NCBI GenBank assembly: GCA_011799875.1
Contig: CM022298.1
Location: forward strand, 491,949,180-492,013,179
DNA length: 64,000 bases
Origin: Thinopyrum elongatum
Taxonomy: Eukaryota > Streptophyta > Magnoliopsida > Poales > Poaceae
Reading direction: 5' to 3'
Positions within the stretch are counted from its first letter, which is position 1, and every line of letters begins with the position of its first letter. The notes beneath the pieces are model-generated. The model did no database searches and was not told the origin of the DNA. It saw nothing but the letters and a program-made list of their open reading frames with translations. The position numbers were made by a program, and so were the translations under genes. Below, in pieces: positions 1 to 9,930 of this stretch.

Positions 1-540
1 TTTAAAAAAAGTTCATCGATTTTGAAAAAAAGTTCATCGAAATTGAAAACCTTTCATCGAACTTCAAAAAAAGTTCATCCAATTTTAAAAAGTTCATTGA
101 ATTTTTAAAAAGTTCACCGATTTTGAAAAAAGTTCATCGATTTTGAAAAAAGTTCACCGAATTTAAAAAAAGTTCACCCATTTCAAAACAGTTCATCAAA
201 TTTGGAAAAAAATGCATTGATCTTGAAGAAAAGTTCATCGAGTTTGAAAAAAGTTCATGTAATCTGAAAAAATTCATCGATTTTGAAAAAAATGTTCTAA
301 TTTGAGAAAAGTTCATCAAATTTGGATAAAGTTCACGTAAACTAAAAAAAGTTCATCAATTTTGAAAAAAAAATCTAATTTGAGAAAAGTTCATCGAATT
401 TGGATAAAGTTCACGTAATTTGAAAAAAGTTCATCGACTTTGAAAAAATCATTAAATTTAAAAAATAGTTCATCGAATCTGAAAAAAGTTCATCATTTAA
501 AAAAAAGTTCATCGATTTTACTAATCACGAAATTCTTAAA
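1..540. repeat. Degenerate A/T-rich repeat (GTTCATCGA-type)
   Basis: Dozens of loosely repeated units of about 20 bases alternate an A-run with GTTCATCGA or GTTCACCGA and a TTTGAA stretch. The unit length wanders, so this is degenerate rather than a clean satellite. Open frames here are by-products of the composition. From 541 to about 720 there is A-rich sequence followed by unique-looking sequence with no gene signal. Confidence 0.8.
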
Positions 541-741
541 AAAAACACATATTTAAAAATCAAAATAAAAATAAAAAAAGAAAAGCCGAATAAAACCATC
601 CATGAACTAATCCGCGAACCGGGAAAAACCGGTCTTCAGAAGCTTCTGGAAGCTTCCCAAAAGCTGGTTTTCGCGAACGTGAAGCAACGAATAAAAGGAG
701 GAAGGGAAATACACTGCTGCACTAGCGCACCGAAGGCCTTG

Positions 742-806
742 TGGTTGGAGCGGAGCGGTCGTAACGAGTTGGACGCGGGTTCGAATCCTAGTTCTCGCAC
801 CTTTTT
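742..806 (+). repeat. tRNA-derived SINE-like pol III promoter
   Basis: A box-A-like TGGTTGGAGCGG (742-753) is followed about 25 bases later by a perfect box B, GGTTCGAATCC (778-788), and then by a T5 run at 802-806 that could end pol III transcription. I could not fold the segment into a full cloverleaf with a matching acceptor stem. A SINE or tRNA relic is therefore more likely than a working tRNA gene. Confidence 0.5.
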
Positions 807-848
807 AAAACAAGAAAAGAAATAGAATGGGCTGGCCCAACTTGGACT

Positions 849-895
849 GCTGCAGGCGCCCGTTTGCAAATTACACTGTAACGGGCGCCTGCAGC
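849..895. repeat. Perfect 16-bp GC-rich inverted repeat (hairpin)
   Basis: Arms 849-864 (GCTGCAGGCGCCCGTT) and 880-895 are exact reverse complements with a 15-base spacer. It lies just downstream of the SINE-like box B and is flanked by GGGCTGGCCC on the left and CAAATAGG on the right. The same flanks occur around the hairpin near 6609-6635. Confidence 0.75.
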
Positions 896-1243
896 GCCAA
901 ATAGGAATTGCTCAATTCTAGACCAAGGGACTAATACGGGAGTTTTACTAATTTCCTTTGTTTGTCTAAAAATAATAATCTCCACTGGCCCCTAATTTTC
1001 AGGGGGTGTGGGCCCCTTATCCCTTTCTCTTCCAATCAATTTGTCCCAACTAAGTAAGAAACAGCTCACGAGTGTAGCATTGCTCATTTGACGCAGGAAC
1101 CCTAAAAAAGAAGTATTTCACACAGGACTCGCTCAAACCTGAACAAACGGATGCGATCGTTTCGATCAAAGATCTAACAGACAGAAACTCGCGCTCGATG
1201 GAGTGGGCTTGAGGGTCCTGGTCGTTCACCCGGTTGAAAAGAG

Positions 1244-1500
1244 AAGAGACGGGAGGTCGGTTCCTTCTGCCTCGTACTACCACCGTAACCCTAACCCTAA
1301 CCCCTAGAGCAGATCTAGCCAGCCGCAGTGCAAGCGTCACCGGCGTCTCCTCCGCCCCCTACCTCAAAAAAGATAAAGCCGGAGAAACTGGAGGTAGGTT
1401 CTTTCCGCCTCGTCGTAACACCCTAAGCCATACATCAGATCTAGCCCGCCGCAATGCCAGCGTCGTTGGGATCTCCTCCTATCCCGACCTCGAAGGGAGA
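1244..1500 (+). repeat. Diverged tandem duplication of a 5' leader
   Basis: Two units about 137 bp apart (from about 1244 and about 1382) share the order GAGA..GGGAGGT.GGTTC..., ..CCGCCTCGT.., AGATCTAGCC.., GCAGTGCAAGCGTC/GCAATGCCAGCGTC, then CTCCTCC.... The first also has CCCTAACCCTAACCCCTAG at 1288-1306, a telo-box-like motif common in plant 5' leaders. The likely start ATG of the downstream gene (1454) exists only in the second unit; the first has GTG at the matching place. Confidence 0.6.
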
Positions 1501-3117
1501 GGGTGTGATGGAAGTTGAATCGAATCAAGATCAGGATGATTGTGATGTGATGATTGAGCCTGCCGATGCCCTCAGGGGTCTCTATGTGATGATGGTCTCA
1601 TGGTGTGACCAATTCCTTGATATTGAGGAGCAAGGGGATAGAACCGTTCCTCCCTTGTTGATGATCCTCTTTCCCCGTGAGTCCCTCAAATTATTTGCTT
1701 TATTTTGCTGGCATGCGTGCGCAATCTTTCTAATCATACAGTTTCAGGTATTTTTGAGAGAGCATGGGGAAATAATCGCCTATATCCTCAAGCTTTAGAT
1801 GACTGGTGTCCGTATCGTGCATACCTCCAGAAGTTCTGCGATCATAATGCTCCTCTTTATCATGATCCCGATGCCTACAAGTTGGTAATTAACATCTCTA
1901 ACCTACCCCGATTGCACGAAATCAAAAAAAGCGGATTTGCATGTACATGTGGCCATATATCTAGTTGCTAGCTCACAGTATGTATCATTTGGAATTCTTG
2001 ATCTGCACCAACTGCAAACTAACCCATGATTTCTCTCCTTGGAAATGTATGGATCAGGAAATTAAATTGAAGTTTGAGTGGCTGTACAAGCACACCCTTG
2101 TCCCCCATGATGAGATCAGTCTGAATGATGATATCCAAAACTACGCTTATGAACTTATCTGTTCCAACAGTGGTGAAGGAGATTCTTCTATTTCCATGAT
2201 CGCCGCCACAGTGAGCATCTAATTTGACTAAATAAACATGTGCGTCACTTTAAATTTAGGTTTTTTTACCCTGTATTTAAGTCCGCAAAATAACTAAATA
2301 TGTCTGTCCCCCCCCCCCCAAAATGTTGGGCTTACTACTATCTTTGTTCCATTTACGAAACATTGCAATGGTCCAAAGTGTATTGCGAAGGAGAGCGAGT
2401 TGATCTTTGAGAGGCTGAGCTGTCATCCCAGTCTTCTGGACCCTGAAGAATCACTCCACGAGAGCACACAGATACAGATGTTTGCCTGAAGTTGCATGAA
2501 AGGTTCTCAGGCTTGTTCTGATGCTGCTCTTCTGGTTAAAAAAGTTGCCCTGCTGGTATGTATGCAAAAAATCAAACCAAAATGTGTTATACTTTTTATT
2601 CAACTTCGTTGTAACTCATTACAAAATCATGATTTGTCAAGGGCATTACAATTGAAGCTGGCTTGATGACTCGGAACCTGAGGGATAAGTATTATGACTC
2701 CAACGTATCCTACCTGAACAGATTGATCCGGCGCTTTGCCTTAAAAGTTGTAAGGCAAAAATTTGACGGATCTCTTGAACCTTCTGCTCATTATGATTAT
2801 AGGTATGCTTTTGTTGCTAGACTTGAAGAAGATGCTGAGAATCATTGCAGGTATAATCTGAGTAACATTTCTGTTGCTTTCTTGAGATAAGTTTTTTGTG
2901 TTGCTTTCTAATCATTTGAGTTGTGCTGTTGTTGTTTGCTTGGTACTAATGCTAGTATAAGTGTAAAATTGAGTGATACTGTCTCGACTTTGTTAGCTCA
3001 GTAATACCATCTCTGTACTCTACTATCTCCAGGGACAGCCTTGTAAACTCTGATCCAGCTTCTGAGGAGAAAGGAAATGTTGCATCATGTGCCTCCACAT
3101 GCAGCAATGGAAACTGA
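1454..3117 (+). pseudogene. Six-exon gene of unknown function with an in-frame stop
   Basis: Exons read as 1454-1676, 1748-1884, 2058-2210, 2379-2555, 2642-2850 and 3033-3117. Every intron starts GT and ends AG, and the phases agree throughout (1, 0, 0, 0, 2). The joined frame is 328 codons including the final TGA (3115-3117). Exon 4 contains one in-frame TGA at 2487-2489, after which the same frame continues to its donor, so the copy is probably a recent pseudogene unless that base is an error. The start at 1454 is the first ATG; 1508 is a good alternative. The predicted protein is acidic at the N-terminus and Trp/Tyr-rich in the middle (e.g. WCPYRAYLQKFCDHNAPLY). I recognise no domain. Consistent phasing makes a genuine former host gene likely; the function is unknown. 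Confidence 0.6.
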
Positions 3118-4240
3118 GGTATGGTTGAACCCAGAAATCATTTTGATGCAAAAGGCAAACTGAATGAATGAACTATGGAACAGCAAATTGAAAACAATTT
3201 CATTTGCCTCTGGATCTGAAAAAAAATTACACTTGATGTTTTGAAAATAGAAGAAGCTTTGCTGAGTTCTTCTGGCTTTGTGCCATCTAGCTTTCAGTGG
3301 AAAATGCGGCTGATATATCTTGGTTCCTCGTTTGATTTTGGTTATTAAAAACCCATTTATGCTGCTTACACTGGTTCAGAATTTTTATCTTACCCACAAA
3401 CATGATATGTTCTTAGTCTTGATAGATTTGAGTGCCCATCTGATTATAACATCATAGATTTATATCTCTTATGGGCTAAATATGTAAATTCTGTTTGTAA
3501 AAGGTTCTCCTATTTAGCTTCATTGCTATTTTCCTGTAATCATTATTATATTCTCTGTACATCAGAACTAGCTATAAAATGTCTCTTAAGAGAACACATT
3601 TTTGCATTCTAATTTATTTTTTATATCAGCTATGAAATATCGAAATATAACTGAGGTCACATTTTGATGCTAATTTACTTACTGCAGGAATGGATGGTGC
3701 CATGAAGGAGAAAGGGTTAGGAAAGATGGATTGCGATTTCATTTATGCTCCCTTCCAATTGGTGTACTGCATGAAGAGGACATGCTTTTCAAGCTATGTG
3801 TTGGGTTCAAGTTTAATTGTGTCAAACATACCTTTTACCAATCTAGCTTATATATTTGGACCAAATTCACCCCAATATTTTTTTGTTGATATCTTTATCC
3901 TCTCTTTCTCTTTCATATCTGTGGAAATAAGATGGGGTAGTTTTGTTTCGTGTCAACAGCTTTTACCAATCTAGCTTATATATTTTACATCTCAAACAAC
4001 TTTTAGCCTATTTTATTTCATGTCAACAGTCAAGACTAGCTGCTCGGCTCTGGTTAGTTTTGTTGCTTAGTTGTTTGGATTTGGATTTGGCTGGTGATTG
4101 GGAGCAGACCTGCCATCATAGGAAAGTTCAGCCTTTTCTGTATGAGAATGACGGTACTTGTGGTGCTACTGGTGCACCGGACGCATTAGCACATTTTAAA
4201 ATGTTTAAAAAAATCTAGCACATTGGCACAATATCAATAC
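3118..4240 (+). other. Possible 3' UTR and UTR intron of the six-exon gene; otherwise unannotated
   Basis: Directly after the stop the sequence reads GAG|GTATGG (donor at 3119). A pyrimidine-poor but plausible acceptor TACTGCAG ends at about 3687, just before GAATGGATGG, so a 3'UTR intron is possible. The rest is AT-rich, with a short duplicated phrase TTTTACCAATCTAGCTTATA at about 3834 and 3960. No other coding signal is seen. Confidence 0.35.
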
Positions 4241-4244
4241 ATTC

Positions 4245-4820
4245 TTGGAGTTAAGCTTGTAGGATGGATCAACATGTGATTTTATTGCTTATGCCCACTC
4301 CATGACTGTTAATTCTTGTTGGAGTTCTTCATATGCACTGATACTGTGATAATACTGTTGTAGGCTAACACCTATAGCTCATCATCCCTAGGCTAACGCG
4401 TTAATCCTGTGTTGCATATGCTTCAAGGCAGCCAGTGATCTTAGTATAAATAATTAAAATTGAATAGACCAGTTTTGACATTTTGAAATTGAACTGTTTC
4501 AAAATGAGTAGTTGCCTTAATGTTTGCTTTCATGTTTTGGTGGCTTGTCTACCTTTGTTGATATTGTAGGCTGCATTCTAGGAAAAAGAACTCAAACCAT
4601 TTCTGAGCACCCAATAGCGGTTGAAACAAATCATAGCGGTTTTTTGCAGTTAAGCTCTACGATTTTTATAGGAATGAACACGTGCTTTTATTGTTTATGC
4701 CCATTCCACTACTATTAATTCTTCTTGGAGTTCTTCATAGGCGCGGACACTGATAGAACTGTTATAGGCTGATGCGTAGCTTGTCATCCCTAGTTGATGT
4801 GTTATTCCTGTGTTGTGTAT
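4245..4820. repeat. Diverged direct duplication (about 400 bp apart)
   Basis: Segments about 4245-4430 and 4645-4820 share the same order of phrases: GTTAAGCT, TTTTATTG.TTATGCCCA, TTAATTCTT.TTGGAGTTCTTCATA, CTGTT.TAGGCT, TCATCCCTAG and CCTGTGTTG. Between them lies AT-rich sequence with no gene signal. Confidence 0.6.
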
Positions 4821-5362
4821 AAGCTCCAAGTCAATTTGTGTAACTTCACTTATATTGGACTAGCACATATGCCATGCGAGAGATTTTTTTTCTTTTTTGC
4901 GAGAAGCTACGGAAGAGATAAGTGACGTGTCCATAAAACAATCGCCGTAGCAGTGAGGCGACAGAGCGAGGAGCTGCGGTCTTCTCATGGGTCATGTTTG
5001 GCCATAAGCTCCAAGTCAATTTGTATAACTTCACTTATATTGGACTAGCACATATGCCACGGGAGAGATATTTTTTTTGCGAGAAGCAACGGGGCAGATA
5101 AGTGATGTATCCATAAAATGGCCGCAGTAGCGATGCGGCGATAGAGCAAGGACCCACGGTCTTCTCATGGGTCATGTTTGACCATAAGCTCCAAGTCGAT
5201 TAGTATAACTTCACTTTTATTGGACTAGCACATATGCCATGGGAGAGATATTTTTTTGCGAGAAGCAACGGGAGAGATAAGTGATGTGTCCATAAAACGG
5301 TCGCTGTAGTGGTGCGGCGACAGAGCAGGAGCTGCTGCCTTCTCATGGATCATGTTTGGCCC
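4821..5362. repeat. Tandem repeat, three copies of about 180 bp
   Basis: Copies begin at AAGCTCCAAGTC (4821, 5006 and 5186; periods 185 and 180) and end after TCTCATGG.TCATGTTTGGCC at about 5362. Each unit holds ACTTCACTT.TATTGGACTAGCACATATGCCA, GAGAGATA with a T-run, GCGAGAAGC, and CCATAAAA..G.CGC.GTAG. Copies differ by scattered substitutions and small indels. From 5363 to 5800 no gene or repeat is recognised. Confidence 0.85.
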
Positions 5363-5820
5363 ATGAGATCTTGATTGTGGTGGGGTTGGTCGGCGTGACG
5401 GCAACCACCCAACTCATACATTTTTTTCCTCCAAGCCCGCCTCTATTTTGAGGTTGAGTTTGTAGCCGCCTCCTTATTAGATGGTTGTGCGACGACCTTT
5501 GGGGCACGGTTGCTTCGACCACTCTCTCCTATGACGGCGTAACCGGATGGATTACTAATTGCAGCGCATAAATCTTGTTTCATTAGGATAATCAGCGCTC
5601 ACGCCCACAGTTGTTTTAATTAGAAACAAATTGTCATATTCTCTTTTGTTGGCACGTGCCCATAATTTATTTCGATTATGACCAACCAACATGTTCTTTT
5701 TTATTGTCAAATAGCGCATGGGAAGCACAACAGTTCGTGTTTGGCCTAGCCCACTGGCAGGCATCAAAACGACCAATGTTTGTAAGGCGCAAGTAAAAAT
5801 TCAAAAAATGACGAGTGTAA

Positions 5821-5890
5821 GTATCGAACTCATGACCTCAAAAACTCGACCACGTGTTGCTAACCACTCGAACACACGGGTCTTGGTAAC
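5821..5890 (-). repeat. tRNA-derived SINE-like fragment (minus strand)
   Basis: On the minus strand, TGGTTAGCAACACG (complement of about 5853-5866) resembles box A and GAGTTCGATAC (complement of 5821-5831) resembles box B. The spacing is typical of a tRNA-derived SINE. A T-rich stretch follows on that strand. The box match is poorer than at 742-788. Confidence 0.4.
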
Positions 5891-5929
5891 CAATGATCAT
5901 CGCGGATGTTTAAGAACATACTACAACGT

Positions 5930-6590
5930 CAGATTCAAAATATTTTTCATTCTTTATCTCTTAAAAAATTATATTAATAATTATGAATTACCAAAAATTC
6001 TTCAAAACTTGAACATTTTTCAAAATCCCAAACATTTCTCAAAAACATGAAAAGTACTTTGAATATTTTTTTTCATTTTTGGAAAAGCAAAATTTGGAAC
6101 GGGCAGATTTTTTGAATTTCATAAACATTTTTTTGAAAACATGAACCTTTTTTTGAAAACATGAATATTTGTTGAATTGTGAATTTATTTTTAAAACGGA
6201 AACATTTTTTGAACATTCAGAACAATTTTAGAAAATGTGTATTTTATACAAGAACATTATTTTAAATTTGTGAACATTTTCTTACAACAAGAATATTTTT
6301 TGAATTTGGAATATTTTTAAATGCAATTTTATTTGGAAAATATCGAGCAATTATGGAAACACAAACCTATTTTGATTTTGAATAAATTTTGGTACGCGAA
6401 AAAAAATTAAAGTTCCAAACATTTTCAAAACGGGAACAAAATATTGGAATTATAAAAAAAATCAAAAATTTGGAAAAGTTGAAATTCTAAACGTTTTCTG
6501 AAATTTTTGAGAAGAAACATAAAAGAAAAAGTGAAAGAAACAGAAAAAGAAAAAATAGAAACAGAACACAGAAAAAACGAAAATAGGCTG
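5930..6590. repeat. Degenerate A/T-rich repeat (GAACATTTTTTGAA-type)
   Basis: Irregular repeats of GAACATTTTT, GAAAACATGAA and TTTTTGAATTT run for about 650 bp. Open frames in it are compositional. The style resembles 1-540 and, as there, it adjoins a GC-rich hairpin. Confidence 0.7.
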
Positions 6591-6608
6591 GCCTGTGCGC
6601 AGCGCTGA

Positions 6609-6635
6609 CTATTTGCCGCAAAGTGCGGCAAATAG
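6609..6635. repeat. Perfect 12-bp inverted repeat with 3-base loop
   Basis: CTATTTGCCGCA (6609-6620) and TGCGGCAAATAG (6624-6635) are exact reverse complements around AAG. GGCTGGCC precedes and CAAATAGG ends the arm, the same flanks as the hairpin at 849-895. From 6636 to 7268 there is AT-rich sequence without recognised features. Confidence 0.7.
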
Positions 6636-7268
6636 GGTTTCGCCAGCTGCGTGGGCAAGAAAATCAGTGGGCGGGCTTCGCTGGGCCACAGCGTGCACGG
6701 CCCACTTAGGAAATTCTGGACGAAAATTTAGTACCACCTCGGGTAGAAAAAAAAACTTTTCGATGGTGAATGGATGAAAAAATTCGAAGGGATGCACCTT
6801 GCTTTATTAGAAAAAAAAAAGAATGAAAGAAAAGAAGTAGGTATGGAATTCAAGTTTACTGTGGATGTGTTTTGCACCAAGACTATTGGTAATTTGTGTG
6901 ATTGGTAGTGACTGATGAACTAGTGTTCTCTCTTTGACCATCATTCATGTGCGGTGAAGCAAGTTGGCCAGAATTTGTTTTTACTCTGCTTATATGGGGG
7001 CACTTTGTTGCACTCTGCTTCTGGTTTTGCTTTGTTCTGTCTCTTGGGTGGTTCAAATTCCAGCATTACATTAGGACAAAATATGTTTTTAGCTTTACTT
7101 TACATAAAGCAATCTAGCATGAAGTTTCACCATTTGTTTAATTATAACTCCAATAACATTCCACTATTATAATGTGCAGCTATTGAACATAAATTGGGAT
7201 AAGGAAATGAGATATCCGCTGAGAAGCCATGTATTTTAGTTGACTGAGAAGTTGAGGTAATATATATA

Positions 7269-8200
7269 TGATGTAGGGTGGAACCCTAGGGACCGATCTT
7301 TCATGATTTGGAGGGGGATTCCAAAAGAACACGAAGAACACACAAGAGGAAAACACACAAATCAACTAGATCCAATCATACATGTGCTAGATCCAAGTAC
7401 ACAAAGAGGGAAACAAAGGTCTAAATCCAACAAAGGGGGATACAAGGGGTAACTAGTTCATCTCCATGAAGGAGGTCTTGAATCCATGAAGGATCTTCCC
7501 ACAAGAGGGGTCTTGATTCCACTTGGGGGATCTTCTCCTAGGAGGCCTCGGTCTCCAATGGAGTAGGGGTACAAGTGGATGAGCAAAGCTCTATCTCCAA
7601 AATGAGATATCACAATGCTAACCCTAAAACATTGGGAGGGGGAGAAGGAGTATATATAGTCTAGAGGATGAAAGGGTACACGGGCTTCCGGGTGTCGGGT
7701 CGGATGTCCGGGCCTTCGAGGGGTGGCCCGATGTCCGGGCCGGTCTTCGGGCGGCTCGGTTGCGTTCTGTGATGGACAGGCCAGATTTCCGGGCTGGCGC
7801 TGGATGTCCGGGGCCAGGCCGGATGTCCGGGCCCTGTAGCCTGGGCTGCTGGCCTTCGGCTGGGCTGCACTCTCCAGGGGCCGGATGTCCGGGTCTTGTG
7901 GCCGGATGTCCGGGTCCTGGAGACTTCTCCGGTTCCTTCCGTAGGTCCTCTTCGTCCGTGTAGTTGGGGACTTTTTCATCTTCACAAGCATCTCCGAGGG
8001 GGTGCTCTTCATACCTAATCACACGTAGCATTCCGGCTTTAGGTAGTAGCCATATCTCACGCGGGTCATTAGAAATATCACTAAGGAGAGATGTCACCTC
8101 GGTCTCGAGAGCTCTTGCATGTGCTCGTGTCATCGGTCTGCTTGGCACTTGGTGAGGCGTAGGTAGGTCCATCGGGATGACCGTAGGATGCTCCACATCA
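7269..8200 (-). mobile_element. Element S, 3' LTR (gypsy type, minus strand)
   Basis: The repeat starts TGATGTAGGG after a (TA)n run and ends ACATCA at 8200, directly before a polypurine tract read on the minus strand. It is clearly related, phrase by phrase, to the LTRs at 10374-11421 and 29435-30475 (GATCTTTCA.GATT, CATCTCCATGA.GGAGGTCTTG, GGATGAGCAAAGCTCTATCTC, TTTGCTAACCCTA). A minus-strand TATATATA box lies near 7650-7660. No second LTR of S is in the window because S is interrupted by element P at 9931. Left TSD candidate: ATATA. Confidence 0.8.
7683..7920. repeat. Array of CCGGATGTCCGG motifs in the S LTR
   Basis: About nine copies of a near-palindrome GGATGTCCGGG with variable GC-rich spacers lie in the LTR between the TATA box and the inner edge. 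The related R LTRs carry the true palindrome CGGACGTCCGG at the matching place. Confidence 0.75.
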
Positions 8201-8215
8201 TATCCCCTCCTTGGG
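8201..8215 (-). other. Polypurine tract of element S
   Basis: Read on the minus strand this is CCCAAGGAGGGGATA, immediately upstream of the 3' LTR, as expected for the plus-strand primer of reverse transcription. It overlaps the end of the coding frame. Confidence 0.75.
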
Positions 8216-8507
8216 AAAGATCCGACCTCAGATCGAAAGCCTCACCACCATGGTAGGGAGAGGGATCCTTGACATTGAATATGTCGCTCACGGTATACTT
8301 GTCGCATGGTAGGTCGATCTTGTATGCATTGTTGTTGTAGCGTGCAAGCACCTTGAAGGGTCCGTCGTCTCGTGGTAGTAGCTTGGACTTGCGCTCATTG
8401 GGAAATCGTTCCTTGCGAAGGTGTAACCACACAAGATCTCCGATGTTGAATATCATGGGTTGAATATCATGGGGTGCTTGTTGATGTTGATCTTGGTCGC
8501 GAGTCAT
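8201..8507 (-). pseudogene. Element S, C-terminal part of pol after integrase (GPY/F module)
   Basis: The minus-strand frame contains FNIGDLVWLHLRKERFP, then DDGPFKVLARYNNNAYKIDL, the basic stretch and GPF motif that follow the integrase core in gypsy elements. It ends with FDLRSDLSQGGDMM, whose DNA overlaps the polypurine tract and LTR start. It is separated from the integrase core frame by a shift or stop near 8504. Element R keeps a recognisable copy of this same end (FDPRLDLYQGGEMM), which links the two elements. Confidence 0.75.
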
Positions 8508-9184
8508 TGTACTTGGCGTCCGATGGCATGCCTTGTATCTTCATGCACCTTCTTGAGATAGCTCGCTCGTGCACTCGCATCCATGTTGATTCGCTCTTGT
8601 AGAGGTAGAGGTAGAATGTCCAATGGAAACAAAGGATTGAGTCCGTAGATGACCTCGAAGGGGGACTTGCCGGCAGTCGAATGTCTTGCTCGATTGTAGG
8701 CATACTCGGCGATGGGTAAGCACTCCTCCCACTCCTTGATGTTCTTTTTTATCAACACGCGTAGGAGAGTAGATAACGTCTGGTTGGTGACCTCCGTTTC
8801 GCCGTCGGTTTGTGGATGGTATGCCGAAGAGAATAGGAGCTTGATTCTGATCTTGGCGCAAAGCGTCTTCCAAAAGTAGCTAAGGAATTTGACGTCGCGG
8901 TTCGACATGATAGTCTTTGGCACTCCATGTAGACGCAAGATTTCCCTACAAAAGAGATTGGCAACATGTGAAGCATCGTCCGCCTTGTTGCATGGAATAA
9001 AATGTGCCATCTTAGAGAATCGGTCCACAACAACAAATAATGAATCCTTTCCGTTTTGAGTTCTAGGCAAACCAAGGACAAAATCCATGCTAATATCTTC
9101 CCATGGGTGATACGGAATAGGAAGTGGCATATATAGACCATGGGATTGAGCTTTAGACTTAGCTTTGCGACATGTCGAGCATCA
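8504..9184 (-). pseudogene. Element S integrase core, catalytic Asp replaced
   Basis: The frame shows the gypsy integrase core: [13 protein letters not shown] (first catalytic Asp), then SNRDVKF, then [12 protein letters not shown] (catalytic Glu). The second catalytic Asp normally sits in SDRD; here it is SNRD (codon AAC), so the DDE triad is broken. An in-frame TGA at 9182-9184 separates the core from the upstream zinc-binding part, whose CSTCRK follows the stop. The frame ends near 8504 where the C-terminal module continues in another frame. Integrase inserts the cDNA copy into the genome; this copy is very unlikely to work. Confidence 0.8.
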
Positions 9185-9930
9185 GTTGGTGAAGCGTGAG
9201 ACGTTGCGGAACATCTTGGGCCGAAAGTAGTTCTTGGAGATCATAGCGAATGTCTTGTCGTGTCTGAAATGTCCCATAAGTCCTCCATGAGCCTCTTGCA
9301 AAAGTAACAAACAAAGAGAAGACTTGGGAATACATAGCTTGTTAGCTCTCATTAGATACTCATCTTTGATATAGTATTTCTCCCAAGATGTATGCGTCAA
9401 GCATTTGGCATAAGGAATAACAAAAGTAGGATCATGCGCATACAAGTCTTTTATGTGCTCAAAACCAATGAATTCTAGTTGAGTTGCAAGCATGCATTTG
9501 CGAGAAAGCGCATCCGCCACAACATTCTCCTTGCCATTGATGTATTTTATCACATAAGGAAATGACTCAATGAATTCGCCCCACTTCGCATGACGCTTGT
9601 TCAATTTTTTTGACCCTTAAGGTATTTAAGCGTTTCGTGATCCGTATGAAGAACGAACTCATGAGGACGGAGATAATGCTCCCAAACATGCAAGACTATC
9701 ACTAAAGCATATAACTCTGTCATAGATGGGGTAGTTAAGTTGCGTGCCGGAAAGTTTCTCACTAAAGTAAGCAATAGGGCGCTTCTCTTGCATCAACACA
9801 CCTCCTATGCCTTTACCACTAGCATCGCAAATGTACTTCAAAAGTTTTATCAAAGTTGGGTAAAGCAAGCAATGGAGCATGCATAAGAAAATTCTTAAGC
9901 TCATTAAATGCGGTATCTTGGGATGGTCCC
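9182..9930 (-). pseudogene. Element S RNase H and integrase zinc-binding region, truncated by P
   Basis: Reading down from 9930 the minus strand gives [14 protein letters not shown] and [12 protein letters not shown], the start of the gypsy RNase H, with a small indel before CDAS. A one-base shift in an A-run near 9606-9612 leads to the frame 9604-9182 with KWGEFIESFPYVIKYINGKE and ADALSRK (end of RNase H). Next comes the HHCC-type zinc region (EAHGGLMGHFRHDKT). The sequence stops abruptly at 9930 where the LTR of P begins, so the reverse transcriptase of S is not in the window. Confidence 0.8.

Noticed and set aside
742..800. A functional tRNA gene
   Set aside because: Box B is perfect, but no complete acceptor stem or anticodon arm could be drawn.
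636..985. Short minus-strand open frames over the SINE-like region
   Set aside because: They run through the tRNA-like boxes and the hairpin, have no splice or domain support and are explained by the repeat.
1288..1306. Interstitial telomere repeat
   Set aside because: Only two CCCTAA units in a gene leader; a telo-box-like motif is the simpler reading.
7458..8196. Pro/Gly-rich open frames on both strands in the S LTR
   Set aside because: They come from the GGATGTCCGG array and have LTR boundaries on both sides.
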